This document shows, piece by piece, positions 52,333 through 60,076 of a stretch of DNA of 64,000 nucleotides. The notes beneath the pieces are model-generated. The model was given only the letters and a program-made list of their open reading frames with translations, ran no database searches and was not told the DNA's origin. A program made the position numbers and the translations under genes. The DNA comes from Pirellulales bacterium (GTDB taxonomy: Bacteria; Planctomycetota; Planctomycetia; Pirellulales; JACPPG01), in contig DASYDW010000062.1 in assembly GCA_036499395.1 (NCBI GenBank), positions 1-64,000 on the forward strand, written 5' to 3'. The stretch's first letter is position 1, and each line of letters starts with the position of its first letter.

Positions 52333-52854
52333 ATGAGTGTGGACAAGCAATGCCAGCCGATTGAACTGATCCTGGTCGACGTTGATGGGGTGCTGACCGA
52401 TGGCAGCATCATCTTCAACAACGAAGGGATCGAGATCAAACAATTCCACATTCAGGACGGCTTGGGGATTCGCTTGTGGCAGCGGGCGGGTGGGCGTTTC
52501 GGCATCATCACCGGACGCACGTCGCACATCGTCAACCTGCGAGCCAAGGAATTGGGGATCGGCATCGTGCGCCAGGGGACCGAGATCAAATGGGGCGCGG
52601 TGAGCGAAATCCTGCACGAATTGAACGTGACGCACGAGCAGTTGTGCTACATCGGCGATGACCTGCCTGACCTGGCGACGATCAAGCTGGCTGGGCTAGG
52701 GGTCGCCGTGGCGGACGCGTGTGCCGAGGTGCGCGAGGCGGCCGATTTTGTGACAACCGCTCCTGGCGGGCGCGGCGCCGTGCGCGAGACCATCGAATTG
52801 ATCCTCAAGGCCCAGCGCCGCTGGGACGAACTGATTCAGGCTTATGCCTCGTAG
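52333..52854 (+). CDS. kdsC: 3-deoxy-D-manno-octulosonate 8-phosphate phosphatase
   Basis: A HAD-family phosphatase that releases Kdo from Kdo 8-phosphate. The 173-residue product has the catalytic VDVDGVLTDGSI with D16 and D18, GIITGRTSHIVNLRAKELG as the second HAD motif, and GDDLPDLATI binding magnesium. It follows kdsD by 151 bases and overlaps the next gene by 11 bases, giving a probable operon. Confidence 0.94.
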   Translation: MSVDKQCQPIELILVDVDGVLTDGSIIFNNEGIEIKQFHIQDGLGIRLWQRAGGRFGIITGRTSHIVNLRAKELGIGIVRQGTEIKWGAVSEILHELNVTHEQLCYIGDDLPDLATIKLAGLGVAVADACAEVREAADFVTTAPGGRGAVRETIELILKAQRRWDELIQAYAS

Positions 52855-55800
52855 CAACCCGGCTCCGGCTGAGAACGCGCTCGACGAGTCCATCGTGAGT
52901 GAGCCTGCGCGCCCGGCCGAGATTCCGCGCACGGGGCTGCCGTGGAAGCGCGTCGGCGGCAGCTTTCTGATGATGGTCGGGATCTACTGGTTCTATGCGT
53001 TGGCGATCGTGCCATTCATCGAGCCCACGGCCGAGCCACGACCGGAATTCGACAACATTCATGTGCAGGGCACGGCGGGAACGAACGTCGTCGAGTTGCA
53101 GCGACGCGCGCTCAACCCCTGGTTTGCGCCGGGCGATTGGGAGCTGAGTTCGCCGAAGGTTTTCGAGTCGCCGCGTGGCAAGCTGTTGGCACGAGATTAC
53201 AAGTCGCTCCCTGATGGCCGATTGCACATCTGGCCATGCACGCTGATTTTCATGTCCGAAGAAGACGCCGAGAACGAGGCGGAGCGCAATCGCCGCGCGG
53301 TAATTCTGCAAGCGCCCGAGGGAGCGATCTTGCGGTTCGATACGCCGGTTGATTTGAAGCAGATGAAAATCGGCAAACTGGTGGGCGGCCACATGAACGG
53401 CCCTATCACGATCCGCAGTGACCAGCGTCTGCCGGGGCCGCAGGACGACCTGTTGATTACGACGCGCGATGCCGAGTTGATCGCGGACAAGATTGTCACG
53501 CCGCATCCGGTCGACTTTCGTTTGGGGCCCAATCGTGGAAACGGCCGGGACCTGGAGATCGTGCTGGCCCCGTCGGCCAATCCGGCGCCGAATTCGCCAG
53601 CGCCTGGCTTTGGCGGTGTTAATTCGATCACGTTGAAAAAAGATGTTCGCATGCGGCTTTACCCGGGGCAGGCGGATATGTTCCCAAGTCCGGCCGGGAG
53701 CTCGCCTGCGCAGCCGACCCCGCAGGGCAGCGCTGATCCGCAAGATAATCTGCCGGTGGACATCACTTGCGACGGGGCTTTCAAATTCGACGTGACGCGC
53801 TTCGCCGCGATCTTCAACAAGAAAGTCGACGTGGTGCGGGCCAATCTTGATGGGCCCAGCGATCAATTGACTTGCGAAGTCCTGTCGTTGTTTTTCGAAC
53901 CGGCGGGAGGGGCCACGGCCGATGTGCAGTCGAAGTCGCCACGCCCCGCGGCCCTCTCCAAACTCGAGCCTAGCCGGATCGAGGCCGAAGGGGATCCGGT
54001 CGTGATTCGCTCTCCCTCGCGCGGCATTCAATCGCGCGGCACGCGGCTGGAATTCGATCTGAAGAAAAATGCCGGCGGCATGCAGGGGCCAGGCTGGCTC
54101 AAGGCGGTTCGTCCCGGCGACGCGAGCGCGCGTCCAATCGAAGCGACGTGGACGCGCGAGCTCGAATTCGGTCCGTACGAAGGAGCGCAATGCGCGAAGC
54201 TGGTGGGTGACGCACACGTCGAGTCGGCAGGCGTCGGAATGCTAAACGCCGAAACGATTCGGCTATTCATGATCGAAGACATGGACACGCCCGCTGATGC
54301 CTCGGGGCGGCGACGGTTGGTGCCGGATCGCTTGCAGGCATTCGAGCGCGTGCATTTCGAGTCTCCCACGTTGCTGGGGGATGTTCACCATTTGCAAGTC
54401 TGGCTGCGTCGCCCCGCGCCGCGCCCCGGCACCGCGATTGGCAAGGCTGGCGCTGCGGCTCGCAAAGCGGGCGCAACGGCTGTCGCGGCCACGACGGGCG
54501 CTGCCGGTCCGGTTCGACAGATGACACCCGCGGGCATGGCTGGCCCGCACACGGGCGCGGCACCACCGGCTGCCCCGATAGCGCCAGGACGCCAGGTACA
54601 TGTGGCCGGCGAGTTGTTGCAGGTCGAAGCACTGGTCGGCGAAGTGTCGACCGACGTGACGCGCATTCATATCGAGCGGAACGTCCGGCTGCGCGAGACG
54701 CAAGTTGCTGAGCCCGGCACGCGACCGTTGACGATGCAAGGTGACCAACTCGACGTCGATCAACCGTTCCCGAATCAAGCCGTGGCGCACGTGGTCGGAA
54801 ATCCCGCGCATATCGAAGCGCGCGAGATGACCATCGACGGCAACGACATTCACATCGATCGGGCGAACAACCGCGCCTGGGTCAATGGTCACGGCATCAT
54901 GACGATCATGGTCCCGCCGCCGCAGACGACCCAGGCGCCTGGTCCGCCGCGACCGCTCGAGATTACCTGGAAGGGGCGGATGGATTTCGACGGACGTGAC
55001 GCCAATTTCCAGGACGGCGTGGTCGTGGTCACGCAGCAGGACAAGCTGACGCCTGAGGGGCTTGCTCAATCCGAGCATCAGCGGCTGACGTGCAACCTGC
55101 TGCAGGCAATGTTCGAGCCGCGCGTGGTGTTCGATCAGATGGACCCGCGCGCCCGACCGCAGATCCGGCAGGTGCTATGTCGGCAAGACGTGGCGCTCGA
55201 ACAGCGGACGCTGCAGGCCGGACGGCTCAGCTCGTTAGAACGAATGATCGCCATGGACCTGGCCGTCGAGCCGGCCACCGGCAACATGAACGCGAATGGA
55301 CCGGGGTGGGTGCGGCGAGTTTGGATCGATACCGGCACCGGCCCGCGAATGCCCGGCGCCGCGGCGCAACAACCAAAGCCACCGCAACCCAACCCGCAGG
55401 CAAACGGCCCACGACTGGCCTACCTGGGAGTGAACTTCCAGGGAAGCCTGAGCGGCAACCAAACGCAGCAGACGATGGATTTCCAGGATCGCGTGCGTTG
55501 TGTCTACAGCCCTGCTCAGGATTGGGACACCGTGGTCGAGGCCGACGATCCGGAAAGGCTCGTCGAGGGCGCCATGCTGATGACCAGCGATCGCCTGCAG
55601 ATAATGCGAACTCCGGGGGCCACGACCGGGAATACGCAGCCGTTTGAAATCACGGCCACGGGCAATGCTCGATTGGACGGACGAGCGAACCCCGGGGCGA
55701 ACAACGATAAGGCGGACCCCAACAAACCGAAGAGCCGTGGCCAGACATTCTCAGCCAGCGCGGCGCGCCTGAATTACGTCGCCGCGAAGGAGCTGATGAT

Positions 55801-56026
55801 TCTGGAAGGGGATGGCCGGAACTATGCGTATCTGGCGCGGCAAGTACGCGTCGGATCCCCTTGGGATGAACAGAGCGCGGGCAAGTTCTTGTTTTGGCCG
55901 TCGCTGAATCAGCTCGAAGTGCAGGATGCTCACTCTCTGCACCTGCAAAATCTGGAAACCGGCGCGGCGCGGGGGAACCGGCAACCAAACGCTGCCGCGG
56001 CGCCTCCCACCACGCAGCGAAAGTAA
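52844..56026 (+). CDS. Giant membrane-anchored protein, LptC/LptA (OstA)-like candidate
   Basis: The 1060-residue product has one membrane segment at about residues 39-59 (GSFLMMVGIYWFYALAIVPF) and then a long, probably periplasmic beta-rich part. Several segments resemble OstA/LptA-type jelly-roll strands: VVGNPAHIEAREMTIDGNDI near 650-670, and SASAARLNYVAAKELMILEG near 970-990. A motif of LTC-xx-L-xxx-FEP type occurs twice, near 340 and 747. In proteobacteria the order is kdsD, kdsC, lptC, lptA, which puts this gene at the lptC position. The start ATG overlaps kdsC by 11 bases. LptC/LptA function is inference; the size is about five times that of LptC. Confidence 0.6.
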   Translation: MPRSNPAPAENALDESIVSEPARPAEIPRTGLPWKRVGGSFLMMVGIYWFYALAIVPFIEPTAEPRPEFDNIHVQGTAGTNVVELQRRALNPWFAPGDWELSSPKVFESPRGKLLARDYKSLPDGRLHIWPCTLIFMSEEDAENEAERNRRAVILQAPEGAILRFDTPVDLKQMKIGKLVGGHMNGPITIRSDQRLPGPQDDLLITTRDAELIADKIVTPHPVDFRLGPNRGNGRDLEIVLAPSANPAPNSPAPGFGGVNSITLKKDVRMRLYPGQADMFPSPAGSSPAQPTPQGSADPQDNLPVDITCDGAFKFDVTRFAAIFNKKVDVVRANLDGPSDQLTCEVLSLFFEPAGGATADVQSKSPRPAALSKLEPSRIEAEGDPVVIRSPSRGIQSRGTRLEFDLKKNAGGMQGPGWLKAVRPGDASARPIEATWTRELEFGPYEGAQCAKLVGDAHVESAGVGMLNAETIRLFMIEDMDTPADASGRRRLVPDRLQAFERVHFESPTLLGDVHHLQVWLRRPAPRPGTAIGKAGAAARKAGATAVAATTGAAGPVRQMTPAGMAGPHTGAAPPAAPIAPGRQVHVAGELLQVEALVGEVSTDVTRIHIERNVRLRETQVAEPGTRPLTMQGDQLDVDQPFPNQAVAHVVGNPAHIEAREMTIDGNDIHIDRANNRAWVNGHGIMTIMVPPPQTTQAPGPPRPLEITWKGRMDFDGRDANFQDGVVVVTQQDKLTPEGLAQSEHQRLTCNLLQAMFEPRVVFDQMDPRARPQIRQVLCRQDVALEQRTLQAGRLSSLERMIAMDLAVEPATGNMNANGPGWVRRVWIDTGTGPRMPGAAAQQPKPPQPNPQANGPRLAYLGVNFQGSLSGNQTQQTMDFQDRVRCVYSPAQDWDTVVEADDPERLVEGAMLMTSDRLQIMRTPGATTGNTQPFEITATGNARLDGRANPGANNDKADPNKPKSRGQTFSASAARLNYVAAKELMILEGDGRNYAYLARQVRVGSPWDEQSAGKFLFWPSLNQLEVQDAHSLHLQNLETGAARGNRQPNAAAAPPTTQRK

Positions 56027-56061
56027 CAGGCTCGCAGGGCCGTGTGCATGGGCGCCAAGGG

Positions 56062-56829
56062 TCACACCAAGCGCAATCGTTCGCGCTCCAGCCGGGTGGC
56101 GATGTATTCGAGCGCCTGAGGGGCCATGTGATCGTAGTACGTCCAGGTATGTCCGCCGGCCCGCGTTTCGAGATCGCAGTCGTACGGAATGCCGCTGGCC
56201 GCCAGTTTGGAGCGCAGCCGCTCGGTGCTTTCGTGCCAGCGATAGTCCAGCGGATCACAACAAAACCACATGTTGCGCGGCCAGTTCAATGGATGAACGT
56301 AAAGCGTCGCTGTTTCCTGGCGGATGGCCTCGGGCGAGTCGTACATCTCGAACAGCGTGCCGTCTTCCCCTTCCTCGTAGTAGCGCAACTGATAGTCGAT
56401 CGCCGGCGCCATGGCGGCCACGATCGGGAACTGCGCGGGAAATCGGAACGAGAATCGCAGCGCGCCTTGCCCGCCCATGCTCGTCCCCAACAGCGCGATG
56501 CGCGGGGGAACGGCTCCCCAGCGTTCTTTGATGAAGGGGAGGACGCTGTTGAGAACGTATTGCTCAGCAGTGACGGCCGGGTCGAACTCGCGGCAGATCC
56601 GGTTTGCCCACCAACTGCGCATCGTTATCGGGACGACAACGCGAAAACCGTGTCGGGCGAATTCGTTCGTAAACGCCGGATTCTCGTGCAGCGTCTTCAC
56701 GTGGACGCCGTGCAGATAGATGACGGTGTAGCCGTGCTCGCTCGGGTGCGGTGGTTCGTAGATTTCGGCCTCGTGCCCGGCGATCGGCACGCGGCTCCAG
56801 CCCGGCAGGGAATTGTTAGGACTCGACAT
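56062..56829 (-). CDS. Alpha/beta-hydrolase, esterase-like
   Basis: A 255-residue soluble protein with an alpha/beta-hydrolase pattern: a strand followed by YLHGVHVKTLHEN near residue 38, the nucleophile elbow GTSMGGQGALRF near 115, and a C-terminal GGHTWTYYDHM with the likely catalytic His. It resembles the esterase D / PF00756 group. No signal peptide is seen, so it is probably cytoplasmic. The substrate is unknown. It is convergent with the 1060-residue gene. Confidence 0.75.
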   Translation of the reverse strand: MSSPNNSLPGWSRVPIAGHEAEIYEPPHPSEHGYTVIYLHGVHVKTLHENPAFTNEFARHGFRVVVPITMRSWWANRICREFDPAVTAEQYVLNSVLPFIKERWGAVPPRIALLGTSMGGQGALRFSFRFPAQFPIVAAMAPAIDYQLRYYEEGEDGTLFEMYDSPEAIRQETATLYVHPLNWPRNMWFCCDPLDYRWHESTERLRSKLAASGIPYDCDLETRAGGHTWTYYDHMAPQALEYIATRLERERLRLV

Positions 56830-56998
56830 GGCTGGCGGGCAGGACAGATAGGAACGGAATGGTTCGCGGGACGTGGCTTTCGGGCCGAGGGCAGTTTAAT
56901 CCGCAACATCGTCACAGGGTAGCCGTGGTCACGGTCGGCGATCGCGGTGCGGGGCTCGCAATAGCCGGTGATCGGTGCAAGTGCGACCTCCGGACCCG

Positions 56999-57027
56999 TT
57001 CATAAACACGCGCGAGCAAAGTATATT
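56999..57027 (+). promoter_or_regulatory. Candidate promoter of hpt
   Basis: A TTCATA box (56999-57004), exact 17-base spacer and TATATT box (57022-57027) predict a start near 57034, only about 18 bases before the hpt ATG at 57052. Confidence 0.55.
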
Positions 57028-57051
57028 ACCGCAGGTTTCTCGCACCGCACG

Positions 57052-57663
57052 ATGCCGTTGACAGCCCATAACCTTCAGCCTGCTGGTGATACTTTGCGAC
57101 CGATTCTGGATGAAGAACAATTGCGCGAGGGAGTAAGTCGCCTGGCCGACGAGATCAATGCGCACTACGAGGGGCGTCCACTGACGATCGTCGGCGTGCT
57201 GACGGGCAGCGTCGTGCTGCTGGCCGATTTGATCCGGTTGCTCGACATGCCGCTAAAGATAGGGTTCGTGCAGGCCACTAGTTATCGCGGTGGGACGAAA
57301 CCGGGCGAGTTGAAATTGGATCTGGCCCTTTTGCCCGAGATCGCGGAGCGCGAGGTGCTGATCGTGGACGATATCTTCGACAGCGGGCATACGTTGACCG
57401 CGCTCGTCGAGCAGTTCACGGCGCTAGGTCCCGCGCAGTTGCGCTCGGCTGTGCTGTTGCGCAAGGCGGGGCGGATCGAAGTGCCGATGCAGCCTGACCA
57501 TGTCGCGTTCGAGATTCCCAACGAGTTTGTTGTCGGTTACGGGCTGGACTATGCGGACCTGTATCGCAACCTGCCCCACGTGGCGGCGCTCGATCCGGCC
57601 GACATGACACCTGACGACGCCGCGGCGCAGGCCGAGCAAGTCATCCAGGGCCTGGGCTCATGA
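57052..57663 (+). CDS. hpt: Hypoxanthine phosphoribosyltransferase
   Basis: Salvages hypoxanthine (and usually guanine) to IMP and GMP using PRPP. The 203-residue product starts at MPLTAHNLQPAG; 28 codons upstream are not family-like. The PRPP-binding motif is REVLIVDDIFDSGHTL near residue 100, and the substrate loop TSYRGGTKPGELK lies before it. VVGYGLDYADLYRNLPHV is the typical hpt C-terminal signature. Its TGA overlaps the mini-ORF start by four bases. Confidence 0.94.
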   Translation: MPLTAHNLQPAGDTLRPILDEEQLREGVSRLADEINAHYEGRPLTIVGVLTGSVVLLADLIRLLDMPLKIGFVQATSYRGGTKPGELKLDLALLPEIAEREVLIVDDIFDSGHTLTALVEQFTALGPAQLRSAVLLRKAGRIEVPMQPDHVAFEIPNEFVVGYGLDYADLYRNLPHVAALDPADMTPDDAAAQAEQVIQGLGS

Positions 57664-57767
57664 ACTTTGCCGGCGAGACGAGCGACGACCGGCCGCGCAA
57701 CAGCGCCGAATTGATTTGTGCCGCGATGACTTGCGCCGAGAAGATTTGCGCCGGTGATCGCCCGTGA
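57660..57767 (+). CDS. 35-codon mini-ORF between hpt and a glycosyltransferase
   Basis: An ATG at 57660 overlaps the hpt stop (ATGA) and reads 35 codons to a TGA at 57765-57767, which overlaps the GTG start of the next gene (GTGA). The peptide has a Cys-Ala pattern (ELICAAMTCAEKICAGD), encoded by three near-identical GATTTGCGCCG-type repeats. The two four-base overlaps suggest coupled translation. It may be only a bridging peptide with no function of its own. Confidence 0.4.
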   Translation: MNFAGETSDDRPRNSAELICAAMTCAEKICAGDRP

Positions 57768-58864
57768 AGCAGCGCATTCTGCAGATCATTCCCACGCTCG
57801 ATCGTTCGGGGGCCGAGAAGCAGTTGACGCTGCTGGCCGCCGGTTTGCCGCGCGATGAATTCGAAGTACACGTCTGCGCGCTAACGCGAGGCGGCCCGCT
57901 GTCGGCGCCGCTGGCCGAGGCTGGCATTCCGTTGCACGTGATCGGCAAGTCGCACAAGTTCGATCCGATTGCCTTCTGGCGGTTGAAACAGCACATCGCG
58001 TCACTACGACCGCGGTTGGTGCAGACGTGGATTTTCGCGGCGAACAGCTATGGCCGTGCCGCGGCGCTGGCGGCCGGGGTATCGTGCATCGTGGCGAGCG
58101 AACGATGCGTTGATCCGTGGAAAACCTGGCACGAGCTGGCGATCGATCGCTGGCTGGCGCGACGCACGGCGCGGATCATCGTCAACAGCTCGGGCGTGCA
58201 GGAGTTCTACACGCATCACGGCATTGACGCCGGCAAGTTCACGCTGATCCCCAACGGCATCGGACCGGCCGCAGGAAGTACCATTCCGCGCGAGGCGCTG
58301 TTAAGCGAACTTGGGTTGCCGGCCGACGCGCGGATCATTGGCGCCGTCAATCGCTTGTGGCCGCAGAAGCGCGTGAAGGATTTGATCTGGGCTGCCGACC
58401 TGCTAAAGGTGATCCGGCCTGACGTGCATTTGCTGATCATTGGTGACGGGCCGCATCGCGAGCGGCTGATTCGTTTTCGCCGGCAGGTGGTCATCGAAGA
58501 CAAGGTTCATTTTGTGGGCGAGCGCAATGACGTGGCCCAGATCATGCATCATTTCGATGCGCTGTGGCTCGCAAGCGAATATGAGGGGCTGCCCAACGTG
58601 ATCATGGAAGCCATGAGCCATGGCGTACCGGTGGTGGCGACCGATATCTCGGGCAATCGGGATCTGGTCGTACCTGGCGAGACGGGCTACCTGGTGCCGG
58701 TCGGGGATCGGGCCGGTTTCGCCCGCTATACGAACAAACTGCTCAACGACCGCGACTTGGCACAACGTCTGGGCGAATCGGGTCGGCAGCGCGTGCTGGC
58801 CGAGTTCAGCATCGAGAAAATGGTCGAGCGGCACGCAGCGCTCTATCGCGAGCTGCTGGCGTAG
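57764..58864 (+). CDS. GT4-family glycosyltransferase
   Basis: The 366-residue product has a two-Rossmann GT-B layout. The N-terminal half begins RILQIIPTLDRSGAEKQLTL, and the C-terminal half has VIMEAMSHGVPVVATDISGN with the conserved Glu in EGLPNV. It probably transfers a nucleotide-activated sugar to an envelope or exopolysaccharide acceptor; the donor and acceptor are not readable. It starts at a GTG overlapping the mini-ORF, and ends two bases from the convergent gene downstream. Confidence 0.85.
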   Translation: MKQRILQIIPTLDRSGAEKQLTLLAAGLPRDEFEVHVCALTRGGPLSAPLAEAGIPLHVIGKSHKFDPIAFWRLKQHIASLRPRLVQTWIFAANSYGRAAALAAGVSCIVASERCVDPWKTWHELAIDRWLARRTARIIVNSSGVQEFYTHHGIDAGKFTLIPNGIGPAAGSTIPREALLSELGLPADARIIGAVNRLWPQKRVKDLIWAADLLKVIRPDVHLLIIGDGPHRERLIRFRRQVVIEDKVHFVGERNDVAQIMHHFDALWLASEYEGLPNVIMEAMSHGVPVVATDISGNRDLVVPGETGYLVPVGDRAGFARYTNKLLNDRDLAQRLGESGRQRVLAEFSIEKMVERHAALYRELLA

Positions 58865-58866
58865 CG

Positions 58867-60057
58867 CTACTTCTTGTCGGCGATGCGGATTACGGGACGA
58901 CCGAATAATGTCCGCGTCGCTGTCGGTTGTTCGATCGCGGCGGCTTCTGCGGGCGAGTGTACGTTCTTAATGGCTGGCGAATTCCCTGGCGTAATTTCCC
59001 AGGCCAGAATCGCAGGATGATGGGCGAGGCGCGGGCAGACGCGATCGGACCAGGCGCGCGGGACTTGCTGCACGATCCCTACGTTCGCTTGATCGAGCGC
59101 CTGATAGAGCGCGTCAGGCAGGATGGCCCGCAGTCCGACGACAGTCCCCGGACGCGAAAGCACTTGCTGAAAGGTCGGGCTGGCCTGATCGACATAGTCG
59201 AGCCAAGCGAGCGGTTTTTCGTTGCTGATGGTGCGCAACATTGCGGCGCGCGTCGGTTGGTCGTCTGGCTGCGGCGGGGCCGTTTCGATGGTTGTTTGCC
59301 ACAGCGTTGCGCGGCCGTCGGTCAGGCGGATTTCGACTGGCGTCAGCACCGGCTCGTCCATCGGGTCAGGCCAGGCGGGCCAATCATTGATCGGGATGTT
59401 GATCGCGAATGACTCGCCAGCGGAAATATCTTGATAGGCAAGCTCGCGCTCGCAGGCGTTAACGGCGATGGCTAGTCGTGCCGCGGATGCCTCACCATCC
59501 ACACGGCCGGCGATGTGCAATCTGGGCGTCTTGCCGCCGGTTTCCCAATGCAGCGACAGCCCGGCGATATGCACGTGCTTGCGAATTTCGAGGCGGACCG
59601 CGCCGACCAGACCGCCGGCCAACGATTCACGGCCAGGGCGAATCACCTGGCGTGCGTCGTCGATGCCGGCCGGTAATTCGACCTCGACCGTGAGCACGTT
59701 GCTGGGCTTCAAGAGTGGTGTGATATCGCTCTCCGCCGGCAGGGCGTAACCGTCCAACTCGCCCAGCAATGTTTCATCGAGCAGGTAGCGCGCGAGCGCG
59801 TCCGCTCCCTCGATCACCAGCCAGACGCGATCGTGCGGGTCGAGATTCGTGGGGCGATTGAACCGCCGCGTGTAGCGGACGCGACCACGGAAACCGGCGC
59901 CGAGCGTGGCTTCCCAATCGGCCGGAACGTTGACGCGAGCCGGCGCAGGCAAGTCGTCCGACTGCGCGACGATCGCACCATCAGGCGCTATTGTGTAGCG
60001 GACCAGCGGCCGACATTCCCAGGGGCAACGCAGACGGATCACATGCGGGTACGACAT
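58867..60057 (-). CDS. Glycoside-hydrolase-2-like sugar-binding protein
   Basis: The 396-residue product from MSYPHVIRLRCPWECRP begins with a segment recalling the N-terminal jelly-roll of family 2 glycosidases (VNVPADWEATLGAGFRGRVR, RVWLVIEGADALARYLLDET, DITPLLKPSNVLTVEVELPA). The C-terminal half is poorly matched, and I see no catalytic acid/base signature of family 2. It could be a degenerate or non-enzymatic relative. No signal peptide is evident. It lies 19 bases after the prepilin-type gene on the same strand, so the two are probably co-transcribed. Confidence 0.55.
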   Translation of the reverse strand: MSYPHVIRLRCPWECRPLVRYTIAPDGAIVAQSDDLPAPARVNVPADWEATLGAGFRGRVRYTRRFNRPTNLDPHDRVWLVIEGADALARYLLDETLLGELDGYALPAESDITPLLKPSNVLTVEVELPAGIDDARQVIRPGRESLAGGLVGAVRLEIRKHVHIAGLSLHWETGGKTPRLHIAGRVDGEASAARLAIAVNACERELAYQDISAGESFAINIPINDWPAWPDPMDEPVLTPVEIRLTDGRATLWQTTIETAPPQPDDQPTRAAMLRTISNEKPLAWLDYVDQASPTFQQVLSRPGTVVGLRAILPDALYQALDQANVGIVQQVPRAWSDRVCPRLAHHPAILAWEITPGNSPAIKNVHSPAEAAAIEQPTATRTLFGRPVIRIADKK

Positions 60058-60076
60058 GCCAGCGGGCCGAGACCGA

